Source: CADCWK01 sp964244115 (lineage in GTDB: Bacteria; Chloroflexota; Chloroflexia; Thermomicrobiales; UBA6265). From it: a DNA stretch of 64,000 nt. The DNA lies in contig CAXTHM010000004.1 of the NCBI GenBank assembly GCA_964244115.1, positions 1 through 64,000 of the forward strand, given 5' to 3'. Each line of letters begins with the position of its first letter. Position 1 is the stretch's first letter. The notes beneath the pieces are model-generated. The model had not been told where the DNA came from. It was given only the letters and a program-made list of their open reading frames with translations, and searched no databases. The position numbers and the translations under genes were made by a program. Below are positions 34,724 through 44,302 of the stretch, piece by piece.

Positions 34724-35052
34724 GAAGCGAGTTCTCATCCAGACGTCGTTGACCATTCTGGCTAGATGGGGTCATGGACGCCCGCGCTGATCGGCCTATC
34801 GAAAAGTCCTGTATCGGTCGCGGAAATAACTATGCCGACAGGCCGAATGGCCTATTCCGCTCCGATGTTTCGGTTGTTACGATGAAGCGGCTTCAAGCTT
34901 TGCGTAGATTCGCGCATGACAGGGTCAACTGAAGGCTGCCGCGCACACGTCCGGATCCCGTAATCCTCTGGTTCCTCGCGGCTGCTCGAGATTCACTTTC
35001 GAAACATGTTTCCCTTGCCAGTCCCCCCCAATGACACCGAATGGAGGTCGAG
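34724..35052. promoter_or_regulatory. AT-richer intergenic region before the exopolysaccharide cluster
   Basis: These 329 bases are non-coding and less GC-rich than neighbours. An inverted repeat AGGCC-gaat-GGCCT is at 34840-34853. This is the likely promoter region of the rightward polysaccharide operon, though I could not fix hexamers. A GGAGGT site precedes the first ATG at 35053. Confidence 0.45.
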
Positions 35053-35880
35053 ATGACTGTTGGTGCCGTCGAGATCAACGGGTCCGACGACGCTGATCGG
35101 GAACTAGCGACGGTCCCTGACCTGTTCATCGTCCCGGGCAAGGACCTATCGGACAATGCGACCGTGATCGCTCGTGAGCCGGGCCGCTTCGGGTCCTTGG
35201 TCCAGTTCCCAGTTCGGCTCGCTGCCGGGTCCACGGTCGAGCCTCGGTTCGGAGCGCTCCCGTTCGACTCCGCTACCGCCTACCGCGTGGTCAAGCGATC
35301 GCTGGACATCCTGATCGCTCTCGTCGCGCTCATCCTGCTGATCCCGCTTTTCATCGTCGTCGGTACAGCGATCCGATTGACCACCCCTGGCCCAGTGCTC
35401 TTCCGTCACCGGAGGGTCGGTCAAGACGGACGCGATTTCGCCTGCCTGAAGTTCAGGACGATGGTCGCTGACGCTGACAGACGTCTCAAGGACGACGCCA
35501 GGCTCCACGCTGAACTGAAGCTCAACTGGAAGCTGAAGCGCGATCCACGGGTGACGCCTGTCGGTCGGGTGCTGCGCAGGTCGAGCCTGGACGAACTTCC
35601 GCAGCTCCTCAACGTGCTCCGGGGAGAAATGAGTCTCGTCGGTCCCCGCCCCGTACCCCGCCTCGAGTACGAGATGAACTACTCGGACCATGGTGTCCGT
35701 ATCTTTAGCGTCAAGCCGGGTATCACCGGCCTCTGGCAAGTCTCCGGCCGGTCAGAGCTTAGTTACGGGGACCGTGTCCGGCTCGACCTGGAATATGTTG
35801 GTCGTTGTAGTCTCTGGTTCGATATCCAGGTGCTTCTCAAGACCATTCCCGCGGTCATTACCCGCCGGGGAGCCGTCTAG
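35053..35880 (+). CDS. Polyprenyl-phosphate phosphoglycosyl transferase (priming enzyme)
   Basis: The 275-residue monotopic enzyme has one N-terminal hydrophobic hairpin (SLDILIALVALILLIPLFIV near residues 83-102), then KFRTM, SSLDELPQLLNVLRGEMSLV, GPRPV and KPGITGLWQVSGR. These motifs define the WbaP/CpsE family that transfers a sugar phosphate from a nucleotide sugar to undecaprenyl phosphate, the first step of exopolysaccharide assembly. A conserved Asp-Glu pair is present. It is the first gene of the long polysaccharide run; its stop overlaps the next start by one base. Confidence 0.93.
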   Translation: MTVGAVEINGSDDADRELATVPDLFIVPGKDLSDNATVIAREPGRFGSLVQFPVRLAAGSTVEPRFGALPFDSATAYRVVKRSLDILIALVALILLIPLFIVVGTAIRLTTPGPVLFRHRRVGQDGRDFACLKFRTMVADADRRLKDDARLHAELKLNWKLKRDPRVTPVGRVLRRSSLDELPQLLNVLRGEMSLVGPRPVPRLEYEMNYSDHGVRIFSVKPGITGLWQVSGRSELSYGDRVRLDLEYVGRCSLWFDIQVLLKTIPAVITRRGAV

Positions 35881-37229
35881 TGAGTATCGACGGCATGAAG
35901 CTGCTGGTCATTGGAATCAATTACTGGCCAGAGGATACCGGTAGTGCTCCCTATACATCGGGCGTCGCGGAAGCAATGGCCGCCCGTGGAGCAGACGTTA
36001 CGGTGTTGGCCGGTATGCCCTATTACCCGAACTGGTCAGTTGACGCTCCCTACGCTCGTCGTATCACGATGACTGAACAGCGTAATGGCGTGACGATCCA
36101 TCGAGTTCGCCAGTATGTGCCTGCCAGACAATCGGCTGTTCACCGCGGCCTCTCGGAGGCGTCTTTCCTCACCCAGTTCCTCCGTTTAGCGCGTGTATCT
36201 CGTCCCGATGTCGTCCTCGCGTCGATGCCCTATGTTGCGAACGGAGTCCTCGCGAGGTTGGCGAGCCAGCGTTTCCGCGTGCCGTACGGGCTCGTCATCC
36301 AGGATCTCTCGAGTCAGGGAGCGTCCCAATCGACCATCCTGGGTGGACGACGCATCGCGAAAACGCTCCGTTCGGTCGAGGGACTGGTTCTTCGGGGCGC
36401 CGCGGGGGTCGGCATCGTCGCCGACGGCTTCCGCTCCAACATCGAGTCCATGGGGGTCGCGCCCGACCGGGTCACGATGTTGCCGAACTGGTCGCATGTT
36501 GCGGCACCGACCGCGGACCGGGCCCGGACGCGGGCAGCGCTGGGTTGGGACGACGCCACCCAGATCGTCCTGCATGCCGGGAACATGGGTCTGAAGCAGG
36601 GCCTGGAGCATGTCGTCACGGCCGCTCGGGTGGCGGAGCGGGGCGGTGACCCGGTCCGCTTCGTCCTGATGGGTGATGGCAATCAGCGGGCCGCCCTCAT
36701 GGCACTCGCCCAGGGTGTCAGTGCCATCGAGTTCCTCGCCCCGCAGCCAGCCGATCGGTTCATGGACGTCCTGGCCGCCGCCGATGTCCTGCTCGTCAAC
36801 GAGCGAGCCAGCGTCGTCGACATGTCGTTGCCGAGCAAGCTGACGTCGTACTTCATGGCCGGTCGACCGGTCGTGGCCGCGACCAATCCGCTCGGGCTGA
36901 CCGCGCGGGAGGTGGCGCGGTCCGGGGCCGGGCTCTCGGTCCCGGCCGAGGATCCGGGGGCGCTGCTCGCGGCCCTGGGAGCCCTCCGGGCCAGCCCGGC
37001 GCTGGCCAGCGACCTCGGCGCCAACGGACCCCGCTACGCCACCGCCCATCTCGGCGCGGAGGCCGCCTACGACCGGGTCGAGCGGTTCCTGGCCGGGCTC
37101 CTCGAGCCCGTTCCGGTGCGGACCTTCGCGGGCGGCCCCGTTGCCGGCCGCACCATCACCGCCACCCCGGTCGCCGGGCACGACGTGGCGGCAACGAACA
37201 CGGTATCGATCGGGGGGACCAGACGATGA
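35880..37229 (+). CDS. GT4 glycosyltransferase, WcaI-like
   Basis: The 449-residue retaining glycosyltransferase begins KLLVIGINYWPEDTGSAPYT, the WcaI N-terminal pattern, and has a GT-B C-terminal half with VLHAGNMGLKQGLEHVV and DMSLPSKLTSYFMAGRPVVA. The start is a GTG overlapping the previous stop; an ATG at 35895 is possible. Codon usage changes inside the gene: roughly the first half uses many A/T third positions, whereas sequence after about 36850 is strongly GC3-rich like gmd. That points to a recombination junction. It overlaps gmd by 4 bases. Confidence 0.9.
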   Translation: MSIDGMKLLVIGINYWPEDTGSAPYTSGVAEAMAARGADVTVLAGMPYYPNWSVDAPYARRITMTEQRNGVTIHRVRQYVPARQSAVHRGLSEASFLTQFLRLARVSRPDVVLASMPYVANGVLARLASQRFRVPYGLVIQDLSSQGASQSTILGGRRIAKTLRSVEGLVLRGAAGVGIVADGFRSNIESMGVAPDRVTMLPNWSHVAAPTADRARTRAALGWDDATQIVLHAGNMGLKQGLEHVVTAARVAERGGDPVRFVLMGDGNQRAALMALAQGVSAIEFLAPQPADRFMDVLAAADVLLVNERASVVDMSLPSKLTSYFMAGRPVVAATNPLGLTAREVARSGAGLSVPAEDPGALLAALGALRASPALASDLGANGPRYATAHLGAEAAYDRVERFLAGLLEPVPVRTFAGGPVAGRTITATPVAGHDVAATNTVSIGGTRR

Positions 37230-38296
37230 GACGGGCGATGATCACGGGCATCACGGGTCAGGACGGCTCGTACCTGGCCGAACTGCTGCTGGCCAAGGGG
37301 TACGAGGTCCACGGGGTGATGCGGCGCTCGAGCTCGTTCTCGACCGGGCGGATCGAGCACCTCTACCACGACCCCCATGAACTGGGCATCCCGCTGACGC
37401 TGCACTACGGCGATCTGACGGACTCCTCCGGGCTGATCAACCTGATCCACCGTATCCGGCCGGACGAGGTCTACAACCTCGGTGCCCAGAGCCACGTCGC
37501 CGTCTCCTTCGACATGCCGGAGTACACGGCCGATTCGGTCGCGATGGGCACGCTCCGCCTGCTGGAGGCACTGCGCAACGCTGACTGGCCGGTCCGGTTC
37601 TACCAGGCCGGGTCGTCGGAGATGTTCGGCAAGGTGCTGGAGACGCCCCAGCGGGAGACGACGCCCTTCTACCCGCGGAGCCCGTACGCTGTCGCCAAGG
37701 TCTTCGCTCACCAGATGACGGTTCAGTACCGCGAGGCGTACGACCTGTTCGCCTGCAACGGCATCCTGTTCAACCACGAGTCCCCCCGGCGCGGCGGCAC
37801 GTTCGTCACGCGGAAGGTGACGCGGGGCATCGCCCAGATCCTGACCGGGCGGGCCAACAAGCTCTACATGGGCAACCTCGACGCCAAGCGGGACTGGGGC
37901 TACGCCCGCGAGTACGTCGAGGCGATGTGGCTGATGCTCCAGCAGGAGCGGCCAGACGACTACGTGGTCGCGACGGGCGAGACCCACAGCGTCCGGGAGC
38001 TGATCGAGGTCGCCTTCGGGTTCGTCGGGCTCGACCCGGACGCGTACATCGAGATCGACCAGCGCTACTTCCGGCCGACGGAGGTCGATCTCCTGCTCGG
38101 TGACGCCAGCAAGGCGCGCGAGCGGCTGGGTTGGAGGCCGAAGACGACCTTCCACGAGCTGGTCCGGATCATGGTTGCCAACGATCTGCGGGCGGCCGGG
38201 GTCGAGCTGGCCGGCTTCGCGGAGCTGGTCAACGTCCCGCCCGACGCCCCGGTGCTGCGGGCGCTCGGCCTGGTCGCGCAAGAGCTGGCGGCCTGA
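37226..38296 (+). CDS. gmd: GDP-mannose 4,6-dehydratase
   Basis: This 356-residue short-chain dehydrogenase converts GDP-D-mannose to GDP-4-keto-6-deoxy-mannose. Motifs: MITGITGQDGSYLAELLLAK (NADP-binding GxxGxxG), GDLTDSSGLINLIHRIRPDE, the YxxxK catalytic pair in SPYAVAKVFAHQ and the GDP-sugar-binding NHESPRRGGTFVTRKVTRGI. Length and motifs are standard. It feeds the following fcl gene to make GDP-L-fucose. It overlaps both neighbours (4 bases and 1 base). Confidence 0.96.
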   Translation: MRRAMITGITGQDGSYLAELLLAKGYEVHGVMRRSSSFSTGRIEHLYHDPHELGIPLTLHYGDLTDSSGLINLIHRIRPDEVYNLGAQSHVAVSFDMPEYTADSVAMGTLRLLEALRNADWPVRFYQAGSSEMFGKVLETPQRETTPFYPRSPYAVAKVFAHQMTVQYREAYDLFACNGILFNHESPRRGGTFVTRKVTRGIAQILTGRANKLYMGNLDAKRDWGYAREYVEAMWLMLQQERPDDYVVATGETHSVRELIEVAFGFVGLDPDAYIEIDQRYFRPTEVDLLLGDASKARERLGWRPKTTFHELVRIMVANDLRAAGVELAGFAELVNVPPDAPVLRALGLVAQELAA

Positions 38297-39288
38297 TGAG
38301 CGAGACGACCTTCTGGGACGGTCGGCGGGTGCTGGTGACGGGCGGGGCGGGGTTCCTCGGCCGTCACGTCGTCGCGCGGCTGACGGCGGCCGGTGCACGG
38401 GACGTCTTCGTGCCGCGGAGCGCGGACTACGACCTGCGCGACCGGGCGGCGATCGACCAGGCGCTGGCCGACAGCCGGGCCGACCTGGTGATCCACCTGG
38501 CGGCGACGGTCGGCGGGATCGGCGCCAACCGGGACAACCCCGGGCTGTACTTCTACGAGAACGCGATCATGGGCATCCAGCTCATGGAGCAGGCCCGGCT
38601 GGCGGGCGTGGCGAAGTACGTGACGATCGGGACGGTCTGCTCGTACCCGAAGTTCACGCCCGTGCCGTTCCGGGAGGACGACCTCTGGGACGGCTACCCT
38701 GAGGAGACGAACGCGCCCTACGGGATCGCGAAGAAGGCGCTGCTGGTCCAGGGCCAGGCCTACCGGCAGCAGTACGGCTTCGACGCGATCTTCCTGATCC
38801 CGGTCAACCTCTACGGGCCGTGGGACAACTTCGACCCGGCCAGTTCGCACGTCATCCCGGCGCTGATCCGGAAGTGCGTCGACGCGCGGGAGGCGAACGC
38901 GCCGGCGATCGAGGTCTGGGGAACGGGCGCGGCCTCGCGGGAGTTCATCTACGTGGACGATGCGGCCGAGGGGATCGCGCTGGCGGCGGAGCGCTACGAC
39001 GGCGCCGAGCCGGTCAACCTCGGGACGGGCGGGGAGATCACGATCCGCGACCTGGTGACGCTGATCGTCCAGCTGACAGGATTTCGGGGCGAGATCATCT
39101 GGGACCACACCAAGCCCGACGGCCAGCCCCGCCGTGGCCTCGACACCTCTCGCGCGACGAACGCGTTCGGCTTCACGGCCAGCACGAGTTTTCTGGACGG
39201 ACTGCGTGCAACGATTGATTGGTACGAGAAATCCCTCGATGAGCGTTCGATCCGGTTGCAGCATCCGATGGACAAACTTCATGTCTGA
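38296..39288 (+). CDS. fcl: GDP-L-fucose synthase
   Basis: The 330-residue epimerase/reductase completes GDP-L-fucose synthesis from the Gmd product. Motifs: VLVTGGAGFLGRHVV, AATVGGIGANRDNPG, the catalytic Tyr-Lys in NAPYGIAKKALLVQGQAYR and the cofactor-side VNLYGPWDNFDP. The ATG at 38296 shares one base with the gmd stop. The last 40 codons change to a lower-GC3 style like the next gene, a possible recombination boundary. It overlaps the next gene by 8 bases. Confidence 0.94.
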   Translation: MSETTFWDGRRVLVTGGAGFLGRHVVARLTAAGARDVFVPRSADYDLRDRAAIDQALADSRADLVIHLAATVGGIGANRDNPGLYFYENAIMGIQLMEQARLAGVAKYVTIGTVCSYPKFTPVPFREDDLWDGYPEETNAPYGIAKKALLVQGQAYRQQYGFDAIFLIPVNLYGPWDNFDPASSHVIPALIRKCVDAREANAPAIEVWGTGAASREFIYVDDAAEGIALAAERYDGAEPVNLGTGGEITIRDLVTLIVQLTGFRGEIIWDHTKPDGQPRRGLDTSRATNAFGFTASTSFLDGLRATIDWYEKSLDERSIRLQHPMDKLHV

Positions 39289-39853
39289 CACGTCGCCTCT
39301 TCGTCAGCAACTCTCCTATCTACGAGAGGACTGGAAACAGAACGGCTCGTTCGTCGTGCGGACAGCACTCGCTAACTATAGGTTGGGCAGAGGCGTTTCC
39401 CTCTCGTCCCTGCCAACTCCGGCAAAGATCGTTGTGAAATACACCGGGGCGATCATCGACGCGCTGGTTGTGATACCGATGGGCTGCGGCAAGATCTACT
39501 CGACCGCCAGCATCGGTCCGGGGTTCATCATGGCTCACCGGATGACTGGTTCCGTCATCCATCCACACGCTCAGATCGGGAAGGCCGCCAAGATCTTCCA
39601 TCACGTTACCATTGGCAACGCGGGGAGCAGGAATGGGGTCCCGCGCGTGCCAGTGATCGGCGACCGTGTCACCATTTATCCCGGGGCCATCCTGGTGGGG
39701 AGTATCACGATCGGTGACGACGTCGTGATCGGACCGAACGCGCTGGTCAACCAGGATGTGCCCTCCGGCAGCAAGGTGGTAGCACCGAGGGCGACGATAC
39801 TCTCTTCCATCGAGGGTAGCGGTGCGGGCGAACTCGGGTATCGGCAAGCTTGA
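39281..39853 (+). CDS. Serine-acetyltransferase-like hexapeptide O-acetyltransferase
   Basis: The 190-residue protein has the serine acetyltransferase style: helical N-terminal part (LREDWKQNGSFVVRTALANY), then left-handed beta-helix repeats from GPGFIMAHRMTGSVIHPHAQ to VTIYPGAILVGSITIGDDVV with NALVNQDVPSGS. In an exopolysaccharide cluster it more likely acetylates a sugar than serine. The start overlaps the end of fcl by 8 bases. Confidence 0.82.
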   Translation: MSDTSPLRQQLSYLREDWKQNGSFVVRTALANYRLGRGVSLSSLPTPAKIVVKYTGAIIDALVVIPMGCGKIYSTASIGPGFIMAHRMTGSVIHPHAQIGKAAKIFHHVTIGNAGSRNGVPRVPVIGDRVTIYPGAILVGSITIGDDVVIGPNALVNQDVPSGSKVVAPRATILSSIEGSGAGELGYRQA

Positions 39854-40157
39854 GGGGCACCGGCAGGGCTACCACCCGGCGGCTGACGGATCCGCGGCGA
39901 ATACGCTGTACCGATCAGGTCTGGCTCCTCGTAGGTCGCTGGCTCGCGACACCAGGGTAGGGATTGCATCGAACCTGAAGAGCCAGGGCGGGAAAGGATG
40001 CGCACATGACCAACGTCGAAGATCGCTTCCAGCTTCAATACGGATCTGGGGTTTCGGAAGACATGTGGAGCGACCTCGAGGGCGGCTCACTCGCCCTCGG
40101 TGCCTCAGTGGCGTTCGGACCGGCGAACCTCGCTTCTCGATGCAGTAGGCTCAGGAG
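39854..40157. other. Intergenic gap in the exopolysaccharide cluster
   Basis: These 304 bases have no supported gene. Short open frames lack ribosome sites and family resemblance. An internal promoter for the Wzy-like gene is possible but not evident. Confidence 0.4.
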
Positions 40158-41672
40158 ATGAAGGTACTAGGAGTGCCCTCGGCAGAGCGGTCACCCGCGT
40201 CTGGATCGACCGACGGACGATTCATGCGTTCGGGGGCAACCCGGCAGCGGAGGATCCAGCCGGAGATACGACCATCTCGTTCAGACTCCTTTGGACCGTC
40301 CGGCACGTCCAGGCGCGTCACGGTCATCCTGCTGTTCTTCCTTGCCTCGGCGTCAGCGGCCGGGGTTGCGATACCTCTGCTCGGAAGTGGGCTGGCTATC
40401 TTGGTCGCCGCTGCGGTGGTCGGCATGGTGGCAACGGGCATCGTATGCGTTCGGATTGGCTATCCCGTTCTCATCATGATCCTCTTCGCGGTGTCGTTCG
40501 TCCTGTTGGCGATGAATGGCCTCCGGGTCAATTCCAGTATCGCGATGAGCGACCTGCCACTGCTGTTCGCTGTCCTTTTGTCACTGCCTCTCCTGGCACA
40601 ACGGCATCGCCAGCCGATGCCCCAGGAACTTAGACGATTCATGACCGGTGTGATTCTGCTGATCATCGGCAGTTTCATCGCTTCGATCTTCTCTTCCGCG
40701 GTCAGCGAGAGTCTGATCCGGCTGATCAAGATGTCGATTTCGGTAGCAGTGGTTCCCCTGGCCCTCGTGCTGCTTGCTCCGTCGACCCGGTTTCTCCGCC
40801 TCTTGAGCCTGCTGTGGATCATGTCTGTGTCGTCGAGCGTGATCATAGGCATCATTCAAGGCCCACCTCAGAACAGCAGTCGCATCATCGGTCTGGCGAC
40901 GCACCAGAATACTCTTGCTTTTACGTGCATCCTGGCACTCGGGCCGGCTCTGGCGTTCCTGGTGGCCGGTAACCGAGTCGAACGACTCATCGCCCTGGGA
41001 GGCACGGTCAGCGCCTTTGCGGGTCTCTATTCGAGCGGATCCCGGGCAGGGTTGGTGGGCGCACTGGTCGTGGTCATCGCGTTCGCCGTAATCACCCGCA
41101 ACCGGATATTGACGACAGGACTCGTCGTCGCGACTGTTTTCGTAGTGGCCGTCGGTGTGTTCGGCGTTCAGGTTCCGTTCGCGGAAGGCTCCTCGATCGA
41201 GAGATTGCTGCAGTCAACTGATTCGAACACGTCGGTGGCCTCCAGTAACCAGGGACGCGAAGAACGGCTCGCGCAAGGGATTGCGGATATCGGGCAGCGA
41301 CCCTTCATCGGGATAGGTCTGCAAGAAGCCCGTGCCGCGCATAACGTCTACGTACAGGTGCTGTCGGCGTCGGGAGTCATCGGGTTCGGAGGGTTCATCT
41401 TCGCCATCTGGGCGGCGCTTACGCCGCTTAGGGATCGAGCGCTAAGGGCAAGAGCAAGAGCGGGCGATACGGCGCCACTGATCATTATCGGCTTTGCTTC
41501 CGGATACGTCGGATTCCTGGTGGCCGAAACGTTCAATAACAGCCTGTGGGAGCGGTTCATGTGGGCGTATCCGATCGTTGGGCTGCTGCTCTACCTTCGC
41601 TACAGAGAGGATCCGTCCGCGGCCGGCACGTTGAGCCTGGCTAACGACGAGATCGAATTGAGAAGCCGATGA
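40158..41672 (+). CDS. O-antigen ligase/polymerase (Wzy/WaaL-type) membrane protein
   Basis: The 504-residue protein has about eleven hydrophobic segments after a basic 50-residue N-terminal tail. The large loop contains GLYSSGSRAGLVGALVVVIA and, before the final helices, GIGLQEARAAHNVYVQVLSA, the H-N-x-Y/L pattern of the Wzy_C ligase/polymerase family (histidine in AAHN). It would polymerise or ligate repeat units on the outer face of the membrane. The start is uncertain by about 20 codons. It overlaps the next gene by 4 bases. Confidence 0.85.
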   Translation: MKVLGVPSAERSPASGSTDGRFMRSGATRQRRIQPEIRPSRSDSFGPSGTSRRVTVILLFFLASASAAGVAIPLLGSGLAILVAAAVVGMVATGIVCVRIGYPVLIMILFAVSFVLLAMNGLRVNSSIAMSDLPLLFAVLLSLPLLAQRHRQPMPQELRRFMTGVILLIIGSFIASIFSSAVSESLIRLIKMSISVAVVPLALVLLAPSTRFLRLLSLLWIMSVSSSVIIGIIQGPPQNSSRIIGLATHQNTLAFTCILALGPALAFLVAGNRVERLIALGGTVSAFAGLYSSGSRAGLVGALVVVIAFAVITRNRILTTGLVVATVFVVAVGVFGVQVPFAEGSSIERLLQSTDSNTSVASSNQGREERLAQGIADIGQRPFIGIGLQEARAAHNVYVQVLSASGVIGFGGFIFAIWAALTPLRDRALRARARAGDTAPLIIIGFASGYVGFLVAETFNNSLWERFMWAYPIVGLLLYLRYREDPSAAGTLSLANDEIELRSR

Positions 41673-42883
41673 AGCCATCCCCGCGTGTAGTCTATTGGAA
41701 CAACATCCCCAGCCCATATGTGGTGGGGCGATTCAATGCTGTCGTGCGGCGCGGGAACATCGATCTCGAAGCCTGGTTCAACTCGCGCAGGAATCCTGAT
41801 CGAAGTTGGGATGTGATCGAGAGCCAGTGGGAGTTCCCGGCGCGGTACATTCCCTCCGTCCAGATCGGCGGGCAGTCGCTCCACTTGCCCTTCGCCGAGG
41901 TGCGTCAGTCGGAACCGGATTTGGTAATCTGCCTGTACAACCCTGCGTCGTTTGCGATCGGCAGCGTCGGGATGGCCGCGACCGGCGTCCGCTTCGCCTA
42001 TCGTGTGCTGCCGACGTTCGACAGCTGGGTGAGCCGCTCGAACGCGAAGGAGTTTTCGAAGAAGCTGCTTTTCCGCCTGGCAGATGCGGCGAAAGTTCCT
42101 GGCCCCGAGGGCGCCGCTGTTGCGCTTCGCTACGGAATTCCTGAAGAGCGGATTTTCGCCGTTCGCCAGTCTGTCGATGTCGATCACTTCGCCACGGCAC
42201 GTCAGGTGTCTGCGGAGGTCCGCCGGGCGGAACGAGGGCGCAGAGGTCTCCGGGGATGCGTCTTCGTCTACGTCGGAAGACTCTGGCAGGGTAAAGGGCT
42301 CGATTATCTGCTCGATGCATTCGAGCGAGTCCACCGGCAGAATCCGGAGACGTCGCTGTTGATCGTGGGGGACGGCATCGATGAGGAACGCTACCGGATG
42401 CAGGCGAAGCAGATCCCGGATATCCATTTCGAGGGGTTCGTCCAGCCAGCCGATATGCCGTCCATCTATGCCCTCGCTGACGTCTGTGTGTTCCCAACCC
42501 TCGGAGATCCCCACGGGTTGGTGACGGAAGAGGCAATGGCCGCCGGGCTCCCGGTGGTCGTTACGCGAGCTGCCGGTGACATTCATCAACGGTTGCCGGA
42601 CGGTGAGGCAGGCTTCATCGTCGCGCCGGGGTCGGTCGACGCCCTCGCTGCCCGAATGATCGATCTCGCGAATGACGCTGCCATGCGTCGTCGATTCGCC
42701 CAATGCGGTCAGACACTTGTCTCATCCCGTACACACGACGACTATGCGGTCGATCTCGAAGTCATGGTCGATCGCGTTCTGTCTCTCCCACGACGATGGC
42801 AGGCCGGCCCGATGAACTCCCTGGCCCGACGCTCCCTGCATACTGTCGTACGGCGAGACCCGGCGCCCATGGTGAATCGATGA
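41669..42883 (+). CDS. GT4 glycosyltransferase
   Basis: This 404-residue GT-B enzyme has the C-terminal retaining-transferase block: VYVGRLWQGKGLDYLLDAFE, IVGDGIDEER, FEGFVQPADMPSIYALADVC and DPHGLVTEEAMAAGLPVVVT (the E-x7-E motif). The N-terminal NNIPSPYVVGRFNAVVRRG pattern occurs in several cluster-encoded GT4 enzymes. Donor and acceptor cannot be read from sequence. It overlaps its neighbours by 4 bases on both sides. Confidence 0.88.
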   Translation: MKPSPRVVYWNNIPSPYVVGRFNAVVRRGNIDLEAWFNSRRNPDRSWDVIESQWEFPARYIPSVQIGGQSLHLPFAEVRQSEPDLVICLYNPASFAIGSVGMAATGVRFAYRVLPTFDSWVSRSNAKEFSKKLLFRLADAAKVPGPEGAAVALRYGIPEERIFAVRQSVDVDHFATARQVSAEVRRAERGRRGLRGCVFVYVGRLWQGKGLDYLLDAFERVHRQNPETSLLIVGDGIDEERYRMQAKQIPDIHFEGFVQPADMPSIYALADVCVFPTLGDPHGLVTEEAMAAGLPVVVTRAAGDIHQRLPDGEAGFIVAPGSVDALAARMIDLANDAAMRRRFAQCGQTLVSSRTHDDYAVDLEVMVDRVLSLPRRWQAGPMNSLARRSLHTVVRRDPAPMVNR

Positions 42884-44148
42884 GCGCGAAGGTTCCTTCA
42901 TCTGGACGCCGCGATCGGCCACCTGAGGTGGCGACGTCACCGAAGCGTGAATCAGATCGCGCAGGGTTGTGCGTGCTGCAAGTGGTGCCGTCAGTTGGGA
43001 TAAGCGAGGGAGGACTCGCCGTAGTCGTTGTCGAGCTCAGTGATGCGCTGCAACGTGCTGACGTGGGTGTGCAGATATTCACGACGGACTCCGCAATACC
43101 AGGTCGTTCGGGGCAACCCCGCCGAAGCATCGCCGAAACGGACCTGCCGTACGGCGCCGAGAACCTCGACATCCGTTACTTCCAGGCCCGACGTCCGTAT
43201 CGTCTGCTATACGCCCCGGACATGGCGCGCGCGCTGAACGATTCGGTCAGTTCCTTTGATCTCGTGCATATCCATGGGATCTGGAGCTATTGCGCACGGG
43301 CGAGTTGGAGAGCCGCCAGGCGGGCGGGCGTACCGGTCGTCGTCTCGACGCATGGGATGCTCGATCCATTCCTGCTTGCCCGGGGCAGGGCGCAGAAATT
43401 CATCGCACTCAACGAGTGGATTCGGCCGATGCTGCGAGGCGCTGCCGCCATTCACTGTACGGCGGAGCCCGAGCGCGAACAGATCTCCTCGTTCGCTCCT
43501 GACACCCCACGGGCCGTCATTCCGAATGGGTTTCATCTCGACCGGCTTGCCCTGGCGACCGACCCCGGCTCCTTCCGGCGGGAGATGGGAATTGGGGAGT
43601 CCACGGCCATCGTACTCAATCACGGCCGGCTCTCGTACAAAAAGGGTCTCGACGTTCTCATACGTGCATTCGCGAAGGTTCGTGAGCAGGTCCCAGACTG
43701 TCGCCTGGTTCTCGTGGGTCCAGATGACGAAGGGATTCGAGCCGGACTCGAAGCCCTGGCGAGCGAATTAGGGATCGGCAGTGATGTCGTCTTCACCGGC
43801 GAGCTTGCTGGCGCCAGGCTCGCCAACGCTATTGCCGCCGCGGACGTGTGGGCGCTGACGTCACACACGGAGAACTTCGGAATAGCGGTCGTCGAGGCGA
43901 TGTCGGCCGGTAAACCGACGGTGATCTCCAGTGCTGTCAATATCGCTCGGGATGCCGAGCGGGCCGGCGCTACTCTCGAGGTCGATGTCGATGCGGATGC
44001 CGCCGCATCGGCCATCGTCCGATTGCTCGGCGATCAGGAATTGCGACATGCCATTGGCCGACGCGCGCGCTTGTTCGTCGAGCGATTCGATTGGGGAAGG
44101 GTTTCTGATCAGTATGTCTCGCTCTATCGAGAGGTCAGTGCCCGATGA
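42880..44148 (+). CDS. GT4 glycosyltransferase
   Basis: The 422-residue protein has an N-terminal 30-residue polar extension, then VLQVVPSVGISEGGLAVVVV, DLVHIHGIWSYCARASW and VVSTHGMLDPFLL. The C-terminal donor half has LNHGRLSYKKGLDVLIRAFA and HTENFGIAVVEAMSAGKPTV. It resembles GT4 enzymes of colanic-acid-type clusters (WcaC/WcaL style). The ATG at 42880 overlaps the previous stop, which fixes the start against a longer open frame. Confidence 0.88.
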   Translation: MSAKVPSSGRRDRPPEVATSPKRESDRAGLCVLQVVPSVGISEGGLAVVVVELSDALQRADVGVQIFTTDSAIPGRSGQPRRSIAETDLPYGAENLDIRYFQARRPYRLLYAPDMARALNDSVSSFDLVHIHGIWSYCARASWRAARRAGVPVVVSTHGMLDPFLLARGRAQKFIALNEWIRPMLRGAAAIHCTAEPEREQISSFAPDTPRAVIPNGFHLDRLALATDPGSFRREMGIGESTAIVLNHGRLSYKKGLDVLIRAFAKVREQVPDCRLVLVGPDDEGIRAGLEALASELGIGSDVVFTGELAGARLANAIAAADVWALTSHTENFGIAVVEAMSAGKPTVISSAVNIARDAERAGATLEVDVDADAAASAIVRLLGDQELRHAIGRRARLFVERFDWGRVSDQYVSLYREVSAR

Positions 44149-44302
44149 TGGCCCTAGCGCTATCGGCGCTGGACACAGCGACCGAGGGAGTAGAAGGTCG
44201 TCATCGAGTCGAGTCCGATTTCATGCTTGTGGCTAAGCTGGCACTCTGAACCAGCCAAGCCTGGATCACGCGATTCGCAGGCCACCCAAGGAGCCCGAAA
44301 AC

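Noticed and set aside
40019..40148. Short frames in the gap before the Wzy-like gene as a small peptide
   Set aside because: No ribosome site, no conservation cue and Arg/Ser-rich composition; treated as non-coding.
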